Part shown: one piece after another, positions 1 to 5,248 of the stretch
Position numbering within the stretch: position 1 is the stretch's first letter
Layout: every line of letters starts with the position of its first letter
DNA from: Synechococcales cyanobacterium PMM_0085
GTDB lineage: Bacteria > Cyanobacteriota > Cyanobacteriia > Elainellales > Elainellaceae
Length of the DNA stretch: 5,902 nucleotides
Assembly (NCBI GenBank): GCA_949127705.1
Contig: CASBQJ010000071.1
Span: 1 to 5,902, forward strand
Direction of reading: 5' to 3'
Made by a program: the position numbers and the translations under genes
Notes under the pieces: model-generated
What the model saw: only the letters and a program-made list of their open reading frames with translations
Told to the model about the DNA's origin: nothing
Databases searched by the model: none

Positions 1-1353
1 ACGTTGACCGCGATCGCCGATGCTAATTTTGACGTTCGCACCATTGCCCCTGCGCCTCGGCACTTGGCCGACGTCAACCCAGCGGCAAAAACGGCCAATA
101 CCCCAGAGGCGATCGCGGACTTACTCACGCACTATCGGCTGATTCGCGGGCACTTTAGCTACAACGAAATCCGTAAAGTGCTGCGGCAACCCGTCTACAT
201 GACGGTGCTGCGTGATCCCGTCGATCGCGTGATTTCGGTATACGAATTCTTTAGGCGGGCGGGCGATCGCGGCGAAGCCGAAACCCATGAATATGAGCGA
301 CTGATGGCCGCCGCCAGTCACGATTTGCTGCATTTTGTCCAGCATCTTGACCCAATGGTGCGGCTGCGAACCTGCAATTACCAAACCCACCAGGTCGCGG
401 GCTGGCAGGGCGACCCTTCTGCCTTCTTTGAACTAGCTGAGGCCGAGCAATAGGACGCGGCGCAGCGCAGCCTAGAAACCTTTGCCTGGGTGGGGCTAAC
501 CGAACGGTTTCAAGATTCGGTATGCTTGCTGTCGTATATGTTTGGCTGGTATCCGGCGCTCGAATATCAGAGCCTGCGAGTGGTGACTAAAAAATCGAGG
601 CGGGCGGGCATTTCGGAGGACGTGATTGCTGCGATCGCCGCTCAAAATCAGCTCGATATTGCCCTGTATCAATCTGCCAAACAGCGGTTTGAACGTCAGT
701 TCGCCCACATGTTGCTAGCGCTAGGTCAGTCCCCTTTAGACCTGTTAAACCCAAACCTGCTCAAAACCAGCCTGGAGCGGCATTACGAACAGCGCTTTGT
801 AGCGGCTCATCCGACTCCATGCACCGCGCTAGAGTTTGACTTTCGGCAGGCGGCCTTTGGTATGGGCTGGCACCGAAGAAATGGCGGCTTGAATGGGATT
901 AAGGCCATGGGTGGCTGGTTTCGCTGGACAGGTCCAGGTACCGTCTCCACCTTAGACTTTCCCTTGTCCACCCAAACCGATTTGACAGTAAGACTCCAGA
1001 TCTCAAATGCGATCGCCGTAGACGTATTGGACAGCTTAACGCTGACCGTCAATGCGCAGCCGATCAAGCTATTACCCGTTGAGCCTACTCCAACCAACCA
1101 GGCGACTCCTGGCTCAACGGCAGGGCGATCGCGTTTACTGCACGGAATCATTCCCCGCGCTGCACTAGTCAGTGCCAAAGGGTTTGTGCGCTTCACCTTT
1201 GGCGTTAACCGCACCGCACCCATCAGCTTAATCACCCCAAACCAAGCCGATACTCGCCTGGTTGGGATTGCCATCCGTCGGCTAGAACTGGTGCCCAGAG
1301 TATCTGGGTGGAACTGGCTCAAACGGCTCTGGCCGCAGTGGCGCGATCGCTAA
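1..1353 (+). pseudogene. Sulfotransferase (Sulfotransfer_2-like) with C-terminal beta-rich domain; 5'-truncated by window edge, in-frame TAG
   Basis: The frame is open from the first base, so the true start lies upstream. Members transfer sulfate from PAPS to a carbohydrate hydroxyl. The 3'-phosphate-binding motif is visible: a strand then LRDPVDRVISVY (LRDP at 208-219), about 20 residues after GHFSY. The N-terminal P-loop-like PAPS motif must lie left of the window. Codon 151 (451-453) is TAG, but the same frame continues to TAA at 1351-1353. The residues after the stop (RSLETFAWVGLTERF, then LLSYMFGW, later NQLDIALYQSAKQRFERQ) are the expected continuation of a sulfotransferase fold, so this is one gene and not two. 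From about 830 to 1300 there is an extra domain rich in predicted beta strands (a GWHRR start, a RWTGP motif, and a VNRT motif near the end). This resembles accessory domains attached to cyanobacterial glycosyl- and sulfotransferases; its role is unknown to me. It is a nonsense-mutated pseudogene, a readthrough gene or a sequencing error. Confidence 0.8.
451..453 (+). other. In-frame amber codon inside the sulfotransferase
   Basis: TAG lies between CAA and GAC in the sulfotransferase frame. A single C-to-T change from CAG (Gln) would explain it, and the local sequence is rich in Gln and Glu codons. No shift of frame is needed to continue. The first possible restart, GTG at 490, sits inside the conserved WVGLTERF stretch and has no Shine-Dalgarno, so independent translation of the second half is unlikely. 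Confidence 0.85.
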
Positions 1354-1434
1354 GGTTGCCCAACCACAGGTTCAAGCTCGCAATTGCTGATTCGAGGCTG
1401 CCCCCAACGGTGTAGGGTAGAGAGTGTGGTCATT

Positions 1435-1466
1435 GAGCGATTGGATGGAGCGATTGGATGGAGCGA
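1435..1466 (+). repeat. 13-bp tandem repeat over a translation start
   Basis: The unit GAGCGATTGGATG occurs at 1435-1447 and again directly at 1448-1460, followed by a partial third copy GAGCGA at 1461-1466. The repeat contains GGAG and ATG, so it duplicates a possible ribosome binding site and start codon for the exported protein gene downstream. The two ATGs (1445 and 1458) are in different frames because the unit is 13 bp long. Confidence 0.9.
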
Positions 1467-1877
1467 GTGAGAATGATGAAAGCGCTGCCTCTTTCTCTAG
1501 CTGCGTTGCTGCTGGGTGCTACAGCGGCTAGCGCCGAGCTGCCGTTGCAAACCGGAACCTACCAGGCGAGCGGGCGCAACATCCGCATTGCCGAACGAGA
1601 CGGGCGGCTGTGTTTACAGGGTTACCGGGTCAACACAGTCATTACTGCGTCGATCAACCGTCCAGACAGTATGGGTGTCTACAGCCTGGAAGGGACTAGT
1701 GAAGTCGTTTACCAGCAAGACCTGCGGACGTTGCTAATCGGGCCACGATCCGACCTGAGCGCCTATACGCTGCTCGATGTGCCCAACATCGAACCGAGTG
1801 GCATTTTGCAAGAGTGTCTACGGACGAAACGTAATTTTTACAACGAGAGTACGGTAGTTGGCAGTGCAGCATTCTGA
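1458..1877 (+). CDS. Small exported protein of unknown function with Sec signal peptide
   Basis: I do not recognise a named family. From ATG 1458 the product is 139 aa. A classic Sec signal peptide is visible: basic start (ERVRMMK), hydrophobic core (LPLSLAALLLG), then an AxA cleavage site, ASA-E, after residue 26. The mature part (about 113 aa) begins LPLQTGTYQ and has only two cysteines (C52, C120), which could form a disulfide in the periplasm. Starts are possible at 1458, 1473 and 1476. GGAG at 1447-1450 serves the first with 7-nt spacing, and GGAG at 1460-1463 serves the ATG at 1473 with 9-nt spacing. The shorter forms also give a normal signal peptide, so the start is uncertain by 5 or 6 codons. 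The 3' end overlaps the rimM start by 20 nt, which suggests co-transcription and translational coupling. A role in the envelope or periplasm is inferred only from the signal peptide. Confidence 0.75.
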   Translation: MERVRMMKALPLSLAALLLGATAASAELPLQTGTYQASGRNIRIAERDGRLCLQGYRVNTVITASINRPDSMGVYSLEGTSEVVYQQDLRTLLIGPRSDLSAYTLLDVPNIEPSGILQECLRTKRNFYNESTVVGSAAF

Positions 1878-2403
1878 GTGGCTAGAAGTCGGCAAAATTG
1901 TTGCCCCGCAGGGGTTAAAAGGTGATGTGCGGGTCTATCCAGATTCCGATTTCCCAGAGCGATTTGTGGAGCCGGGTCAACGCTGGCTGTTGCGACCTGG
2001 GGCGCTGGAACCAGAATCCGTTCAACTCGTCTCGGGTCGATATTTGTCGGGCAAAGGGCTGTATGTGCTGAAATTTGCTGGGGTCGATAACTGCGACCAA
2101 GCCGAGGCGCTGCGCGATTGTCGGTTGATCGTATCGAGACGCGATCGCCCTCTGCTAGAGCCAGACGAATTCCACGTAGCGGACTTGGTCGGTTTAGAGG
2201 TATTTGACCAGGTGAGCCAAACGCTAGTCGGCACCGTGACAGACGTATTTTCTGCGGGCAATGATTTACTAGAGGTTGCCCTCAGCCAGCCCGAAGGCAA
2301 GCCATCGCCTGTATTGATCCCCTTTGTGCGGGCGATCGTTCCCGTGGTCGATTTAGACAATCGCCGGATTGAAATCACCCCTCCGGCTGGGCTGCTGGAC
2401 TAG
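1858..2403 (+). CDS. rimM: Ribosome maturation factor RimM
   Basis: RimM binds ribosomal protein S19 in the 30S head and is needed for late 30S assembly and 16S rRNA processing in the cytoplasm. The 181-aa product has the usual two-domain length. The N-terminal barrel opens with WLEVGKIVAPQGLKGDVRV (residues 8-26) and continues with DFPERF; the PRC-barrel follows from EFHVADLVG (104-112) through LIPFV (153-157) to the EITPPAGLLD end. A TAG stop at 1855-1857 lies directly upstream in frame, so translation must begin at TTG 1858 or GTG 1864. GAGAG at 1845-1849 is 8 nt before the TTG, which favours 1858, but GTG is possible. Either start lies inside the end of the exported-protein gene, so the two are probably coupled. 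It converges on smpB with only 16 nt between stop codons and no terminator hairpin there. Confidence 0.96.
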   Translation: MAVQHSEWLEVGKIVAPQGLKGDVRVYPDSDFPERFVEPGQRWLLRPGALEPESVQLVSGRYLSGKGLYVLKFAGVDNCDQAEALRDCRLIVSRRDRPLLEPDEFHVADLVGLEVFDQVSQTLVGTVTDVFSAGNDLLEVALSQPEGKPSPVLIPFVRAIVPVVDLDNRRIEITPPAGLLD

Positions 2404-2419
2404 AGTCAGAAGGCATGGG

Positions 2420-2890
2420 CTATTGACTTTTCATGACTCGCGCAATTTCGCGCTTGGCTTGCTTTTGCTTCAAGTCATCGCGTTTGTCGTGCAGCTTTTT
2501 ACCCCGCACTAAGGCAAGCGTCACCTTGGCCCAACCCCGCTTCAAATACAGTTTGAGCGGCACCAACGTTAATCCCTGTTGGTCTACTTTACCCATTAAC
2601 TTGCGAATCTCTTGCTTATGCATCAATAGCTTGCGGGTGCGGCGAGGTTCATGGTTAAAGTGCTGACTTGCTGTTTCGTGGGGCGAAATGTGAACATTAT
2701 GCAGCCAAGCTTCCCCTTTACGAATTAAGGCAAACCCGTCCCGCAAGTTAGCTTTGCCATTGCGAATAGACTTAACTTCAGTTCCCTGTAGTTCAATGCC
2801 AGCTTCAAACGTTTCTAGAATTTCGTACTCAAACCGAGCTTGACGGTTCTCCGCCACAATTTTGAACCCACCATCGCTGCTCTCAGCCAT
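2420..2890 (-). CDS. smpB: SsrA-binding protein SmpB
   Basis: SmpB binds the tRNA-like domain of tmRNA and carries it to stalled ribosomes for trans-translation. The 156-aa product has the family length and order: an OB-fold core starting FKIVAENRQARFEYEI (residues 9-24), the signature GTEVKSIRNGKANLRDG (36-52), LYLKRGWAKVTLALVRGKK in the C-terminal half of the barrel, and the basic tail DKRDDLKQKQAKREI (135-149), which in the family becomes helical in the mRNA channel and decoding site. On the minus strand AGGAAG lies just upstream of ATG 2890, a good ribosome binding site. The YciI-like gene ends 36 nt upstream in the same direction, so the two may share a transcript. The gene converges on rimM, with stop codons 16 nt apart. 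No HIP1 site occurs in it. Confidence 0.97.
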   Translation of the reverse strand: MAESSDGGFKIVAENRQARFEYEILETFEAGIELQGTEVKSIRNGKANLRDGFALIRKGEAWLHNVHISPHETASQHFNHEPRRTRKLLMHKQEIRKLMGKVDQQGLTLVPLKLYLKRGWAKVTLALVRGKKLHDKRDDLKQKQAKREIARVMKSQ

Positions 2891-2926
2891 TCTGTTTCTT
2901 CCTTACCATTCTTCCTGACCAACCTG

Positions 2927-3199
2927 CTACTCCACTACAATCTTCCACTCATGTAGTTCATATTTAACACACCCGTTCTGAACTAAGGGATCTTGGGTTA
3001 CAATCGCCTCCGCGTCTGCCAGCGATTCTGCCCAAAATAGCAGCATACCGCCGCCCCGTTCTGCCCAATAGCCTGTCTTGGCCTGATGCCCCTTAGCAAT
3101 GAGGACTCTGACATAGGCTTGATGGGCGGGTACCGATTGATCAAAGGTTGCTTTGTCTATCACGCCCTTCTCAATTTTGACGAACCACGGCATAGACAT
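2927..3199 (-). CDS. YciI-like (YCII-related domain) small protein
   Basis: The 90-aa product has the ferredoxin-like fold pattern of the YCII family (dimeric alpha/beta barrel superfamily): MPWFVKIEKG strand, a PAHQAYV helix with His26, the GYWAERGGGMLLFWAESLADAEAIV strand-helix unit, and a TQDPLVQNG loop (Asp70-Pro71) before the last strand YELHEWKIV. His and Asp residues at such places are proposed active-site residues in the family, but the substrate is generally unknown. Two ATGs are close together (3199 and 3193); the second gives MPWFVKIE and is at least as likely. I see no clear Shine-Dalgarno for either. Its promoter must lie in the 59-bp gap shared with the divergent LigT gene. smpB follows 36 nt downstream on the same strand. 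Confidence 0.88.
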   Translation of the reverse strand: MSMPWFVKIEKGVIDKATFDQSVPAHQAYVRVLIAKGHQAKTGYWAERGGGMLLFWAESLADAEAIVTQDPLVQNGCVKYELHEWKIVVE

Positions 3200-3248
3200 T
3201 GTGTTGCTGGGTGGATTTCTAGGATACCGCGATAAAAGATAAGGAGAA

Positions 3249-3254
3249 GGGAGG
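3249..3254 (+). promoter_or_regulatory. Strong ribosome binding site of the LigT gene
   Basis: GGGAGG at 3249-3254 ends 4 nt before ATG 3259, and AAGGAG at 3241-3246 offers a second pairing 12 nt away. This purine-rich tract is the best Shine-Dalgarno in the window and fixes the start of the 2H phosphoesterase gene. Confidence 0.7.
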
Positions 3255-3258
3255 AAGG

Positions 3259-3810
3259 ATGAGGGAAGAATTTAAATCTCGTTTTTTTGTGGCGTTACTG
3301 CCGCCGCTGGAGGTTGAGCAATATGCCGATCGCGTGATTCGAGAGTTGGGCGATCGCTATGCCACCAGTACGGCTAAGGCGTCGCCGCATGTGACGTTGC
3401 AGCCTCCGTTTGAGTGGTTGATGAGTCAAGTAGGCGCATTGGAAACCTGCTTGGCAGCGTTTGCACAGGGGCAAGTGTCGCCACTAGTCAGACTGTCGGG
3501 ATTTGGCGCATTTCAGCCACGGGTGTTGTTTATCAATGTGGTGAAAACTCCTGAATTGCTGGCGCTGCAATCTGCCCTAAAACAGCATTTACAAGCGGAG
3601 TTGAACATTGTGGATGCCAGCGCCGATCGCCCCTTTGCACCCCACATAACGGTGGCATCGCGTCACCTAACGCCGCTCAACTTTCAACAGGCGTGGGCCC
3701 AGTTGCAAGCTCGCCCCGTAGAGTTTGAATTTAGTGGCGATCGCCTTACTTTACTGGTTCACACGGGCCAGCAGTGGCTAGTGCACTCAACGTTCCCGTT
3801 AGCCGAGTAG
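3259..3810 (+). CDS. 2'-5' RNA ligase / cyclic phosphodiesterase family (LigT, ThpR-like 2H phosphoesterase)
   Basis: The 183-aa product has both catalytic HxT motifs of the 2H phosphoesterase superfamily in the expected places: SPHVTLQPPF (His44, Thr46) and FAPHITVASR (His129, Thr131), about 85 residues apart. It opens with FFVALLPP, a typical first strand. Bacterial members hydrolyse 2',3'-cyclic phosphodiesters or ligate RNA halves through a 2'-5' bond in vitro; the in vivo substrate is usually unclear, so I give no symbol. The purine-rich ribosome binding site just before ATG 3259 supports the start. It diverges from the YciI-like gene across 59 bp. After the TAG, the short pairing AACC/GGTT (3814-3825) followed by TTGTT may be a weak terminator. 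Two HIP1 sites lie inside the gene. The family assignment is firm, the physiological role is not. Confidence 0.92.
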   Translation: MREEFKSRFFVALLPPLEVEQYADRVIRELGDRYATSTAKASPHVTLQPPFEWLMSQVGALETCLAAFAQGQVSPLVRLSGFGAFQPRVLFINVVKTPELLALQSALKQHLQAELNIVDASADRPFAPHITVASRHLTPLNFQQAWAQLQARPVEFEFSGDRLTLLVHTGQQWLVHSTFPLAE

Positions 3811-3870
3811 CCCAACCGGGTGGTTTTGTTAAAAATTGCTAAAACTATACCCTTTGAGCTAGATCTGGGC

Positions 3871-3899
3871 TTGACAGCAATTTCCAAAACAGTAACAAT
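3871..3899 (+). promoter_or_regulatory. Sigma-70 type promoter of the riboswitch/DUF4278 transcript
   Basis: A perfect -35 hexamer TTGACA lies at 3871-3876. With a 17-nt spacer, the -10 is AACAAT at 3894-3899 (4 of 6 matches, keeping the key A and final T). Transcription would start near 3906, about 10 nt before the aptamer begins. This is a prediction from sequence only. Confidence 0.65.
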
Positions 3900-3905
3900 G
3901 AATAC
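3892..3905. promoter_or_regulatory. NtcA box (GTA-N8-TAC) over the -10 region
   Basis: GTA at 3892-3894, eight bases, then TAC at 3903-3905 is an exact match to the binding consensus of NtcA, the global nitrogen regulator of cyanobacteria. The site overlaps the predicted -10 and start site, rather than lying near -41.5 as in NtcA-activated promoters. It should therefore work as a repressor site active under nitrogen limitation. Known NtcA-repressed genes such as gifA and gifB in Synechocystis follow the same logic. Confidence 0.65.
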
Positions 3906-3916
3906 AGAAAGAAATT

Positions 3917-3999
3917 CGTTCATCCCCAGAGAAGCACTACCGCATTCGTGCAATGTGTTTAGAAAAGGACGGAAGTAGGGGAGTTTCCCCGAAGGAACG
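3917..3999 (+). ncRNA. Glutamine riboswitch aptamer (glnA RNA class)
   Basis: The conserved blocks of the cyanobacterial glutamine riboswitch appear in order. P1 is CGTTC (3917-3921) with GAACG (3995-3999). P2 pairs TCC (3923-3925) with GGA (3967-3969). The core runs GGACGGAAGTAGG (3967-3979), including the GGAAGTA internal-loop segment. P3 is GGGGA (3978-3982) with TCCCC (3986-3990) and a GTT loop. The 3' core is CGAAGGAACG. The distal P2 arm is long (3926-3966) and holds an extra GCAC/GTGC hairpin (3934-3937 with 3948-3951). The class binds L-glutamine and controls nitrogen-assimilation genes such as gifB in cyanobacteria. I recognise it from remembered consensus, not a covariance search. 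It lies in the 5' leader of the DUF4278 gene. Confidence 0.88.
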
Positions 4000-4030
4000 C
4001 GCCTCACACTATCCCTTCATTTAAGAGGCG
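4000..4030 (+). promoter_or_regulatory. Shine-Dalgarno-sequestering hairpin (riboswitch expression platform)
   Basis: CGCCTC at 4000-4005, starting one base after aptamer P1, pairs perfectly with GAGGCG at 4025-4030. GAGG (4025-4028) is the Shine-Dalgarno for ATG 4038 at 9-nt spacing, so this 6-bp stem would block initiation. A competing helix, GAAGG (3991-3995) with CCTTC (4014-4018), uses aptamer core bases and would place CGCCTC in its loop. No T-tract follows, so control looks translational. The direction of the switch cannot be decided from sequence alone. Confidence 0.6.
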
Positions 4031-4037
4031 AAAACCT

Positions 4038-4256
4038 ATGAAACTGATCTATCGCGGCGTTGAATACGACAACACATCTGAGTCTGTGAATTTGAGCAAT
4101 AGCCATCTCACAACGACCACCCTCAAGTATCGCGGTAATGCTTACCGAACCAACCAAGCGGTTGACATGACATTGCCAGGGATGGAAGCAGACCTGACCT
4201 ACCGAGGCAGTCACTACCATGTCAATCTGGGCACAGGTTTGTGGGCGGCATCGTAG
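4038..4256 (+). CDS. DUF4278 small protein, candidate PirA-type nitrogen regulator
   Basis: The 72-aa product contains three copies of L-x-Y-R-G-x-x-Y at residues 3-10, 29-36 and 53-60, the pattern of the cyanobacterial DUF4278 family. It has no signal peptide or membrane helix, so it is probably cytosolic. In Synechocystis the small DUF4278 protein PirA binds PII and relieves PII activation of N-acetylglutamate kinase, linking nitrogen status to arginine synthesis. The NtcA box and glutamine riboswitch in the leader here suit a similar job, but equivalence to PirA is my inference; the protein is longer than PirA (about 50 aa), so I give no symbol. The start is fixed by GAGG at 4025-4028. A strong terminator 32 nt after the stop makes this a single-gene unit. 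Confidence 0.9.
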   Translation: MKLIYRGVEYDNTSESVNLSNSHLTTTTLKYRGNAYRTNQAVDMTLPGMEADLTYRGSHYHVNLGTGLWAAS

Positions 4257-4287
4257 GCCGTTGCGTGCAACAAGTTAGCTGGTTGCG

Positions 4288-4313
4288 GGCACTCCTTCGG
4301 GAGTGCCTTTTTT
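4288..4313 (+). terminator. Intrinsic terminator of the DUF4278 gene
   Basis: GGCACTCC (4288-4295) pairs with GGAGTGCC (4300-4307) as a perfect 8-bp stem closed by a TTCG tetraloop and followed by six T residues (4308-4313). It has a T-tract only on the plus strand, so it ends the rightward riboswitch/DUF4278 transcript. Confidence 0.95.
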
Positions 4314-4318
4314 GTAAC

Positions 4319-4349
4319 AGCGGTTTTTTGTGCTAGCGGTTTTTTGTGC
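4319..4349 (+). repeat. Two direct copies of a 15-bp T-rich unit, 16-bp period
   Basis: AGCGGTTTTTTGTGC occurs at 4319-4333 and 4335-4349, separated by one T. A degenerate continuation with ACAGGTTTGATGTG then ACAGAGGTTTGCG follows up to about 4378. The array lies between the DUF4278 terminator and the next gene. It could be slippage-derived or a binding site for a regulator upstream of that gene. Confidence 0.8.
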
Positions 4350-4448
4350 CACAGGTTTGATGTGACAGAGGTTTGCGCGGGGCGCGGAAGAGTCCCTGGG
4401 TCTTGGTAGAATAATGGGCGTGGATGCTGTTTTAGAAATGGTGTGGTT

Positions 4449-4742
4449 ATGAGTTCAGGGCTTGAAAGTACACAAGGGGCTGATGCGATTGATGTGGCGA
4501 TCGCGCGCGGCATTGATTTTGACGGTAGCCCCATTCCTGCCGCCAAGCTAGACCTTTACAGCCAAGTCATGGGGCTAGAGGCCGGTCGTCAGCGCAGCGG
4601 CGTATCCAATACCATGCGATCGCGGATTGTCCGGATTGGAGCCAAGCACATCGCTCAAGCTGACCTCAACGAGATGCTAGCAGCAGCAGATTTTGCCCCA
4701 CTCAAAGATAAAGAAATCGCGTTTTATTACGGCGGGAAGTAG
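4449..4742 (+). CDS. Conserved cyanobacterial small protein (probable DUF4090 family)
   Basis: From ATG 4449 the product is 97 aa, soluble, with no signal peptide. The core reads ADAIDVAIARGIDFDGSPI, then KLDLYSQVMGLEAGRQRSGV, SNTMRSRIVRIGAKHI, and ends APLKDKEIAFYYGGK. The sequence is typical of a strongly conserved cyanobacterial protein; I think it is the DUF4090 family, but that name is from memory and no function is known to me. GTG 4443 is an alternative start two codons earlier; neither start has a clear Shine-Dalgarno. A four-codon reading frame, ATG 4438 to TGA 4452, overlaps the chosen start as ATGA and could deliver ribosomes to it. TAGAAT at 4407-4412 is a possible -10 without a convincing -35. 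Two HIP1 sites lie inside. Confidence 0.82.
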   Translation: MSSGLESTQGADAIDVAIARGIDFDGSPIPAAKLDLYSQVMGLEAGRQRSGVSNTMRSRIVRIGAKHIAQADLNEMLAAADFAPLKDKEIAFYYGGK

Positions 4743-4861
4743 CTCATTCCACCGATGCCTTCAACCAGAAGGCTATCGTGGGGTATACCCTAAGGGTCTG
4801 GGCTAGCGCTACAGCGCGAGATATCTTGATCCTATGCTCCTTAAGTTGTCAATAGGTATCA
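4743..4861. other. Intergenic stretch with three inverted repeats
   Basis: This 119-bp gap holds a 6-bp hairpin GCCTTC/GAAGGC (4757-4762 with 4768-4773, loop AACCA), the perfect 10-bp palindrome GGGTATACCC (4781-4790), and a GCGC-TACA-GCGC hairpin near 4806-4817. None is followed by a T-tract, so none is a convincing intrinsic terminator. The palindrome could be an operator for the membrane protein gene downstream. Confidence 0.45.
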
Positions 4862-5248
4862 ATGCTGGATATTAATCCTCTGTTAGAATTTTCTCGGAGT
4901 CACTGCGTTGCCATTTGTGCGGTGCTGGTGCCTGCCAATTTGATCGCGACTACGCTAACGCTACTGGGGATAGGGCAGCATCGCTCTGCCAGACGGGTAC
5001 AGCAATTAGCCGCGATCGCCAGCGTATTTGCCCTCATCATGGTGCTGCATGTGATGACTTGGTTCATCGTTGGCATAGTCATGGCTCCGACGTTTATTCT
5101 ACTGACCTTGGGCAGCGTATGTTTGCTGACCAATGGCTGGGCGATCGCTCAACCCGCCAGTCTAGCAAGGCTCCTGAACCGGGTAGCTACGGTCTTTGTG
5201 TCCGTCCGTTCAACGATCTCAGCTCGAACTCGGCAGTGGAAAACTTAA
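4862..5248 (+). CDS. Small integral membrane protein, three predicted helices, unknown function
   Basis: The 128-aa product has hydrophobic segments at about residues 15-37 (CVAICAVLVPANLIATTLTL), 49-70 (LAAIASVFALIMVLHVMTWF) and 72-95, the last two joined by a very short turn around MAPT. A basic loop (QHRSARR, 39-45) separates helices 1 and 2, and a basic tail (LARLLNR, SARTRQWK) ends the protein; both would face the cytoplasm by the positive-inside rule. The pattern resembles a cyanobacterial hypothetical membrane protein family with a FSR-x-x-CVAICA-x-LVPANL start, but I know no function. The ribosome binding site is weak (AGG at 4854-4856). The strongly hydrophobic composition marks this frame as real over the overlapping +1 frame at 4915-5310. 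HIP1 sites lie at 5012 and 5141. Confidence 0.75.
   Translation: MLDINPLLEFSRSHCVAICAVLVPANLIATTLTLLGIGQHRSARRVQQLAAIASVFALIMVLHVMTWFIVGIVMAPTFILLTLGSVCLLTNGWAIAQPASLARLLNRVATVFVSVRSTISARTRQWKT

Noticed and set aside
448..459. Viral-type programmed amber readthrough signal
   Set aside because: CAA-TAG fits the 5' side of the tobamovirus-type context, but the following GAC GCG does not match the CARYYA motif, so there is no specific evidence for programmed readthrough.
807..1322. 171-codon minus-strand open frame opposite the sulfotransferase C-terminal domain
   Set aside because: It is antisense to a frame with recognisable protein features, has no ribosome binding site, and its product looks like low-complexity antisense translation.
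490..1353. Separate gene starting at GTG 490
   Set aside because: The GTG is the Val of a conserved WVGLTERF stretch, has no Shine-Dalgarno, and is in the same frame as the upstream half; the two form one interrupted gene.
2022..2378. 118-codon minus-strand frame inside rimM
   Set aside because: Shadow of a firmly identified gene; the product is rich in Ser/Thr/Arg with no family features.
3759..4007. 82-codon minus-strand frame opposite the riboswitch leader
   Set aside because: The conserved signal here is RNA structure on the plus strand, and the frame has no protein-like features.
4000..4010. Yfr1-like ncRNA core because of CCTCACAC
   Set aside because: It matches only part of the ACUCCUCACAC core, and the surrounding sequence is explained by the glutamine riboswitch and its expression platform.
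4214..4546. 110-codon minus-strand frame
   Set aside because: It runs through the DUF4278 terminator and opposite the next gene, and has no ribosome binding site or recognisable domain.
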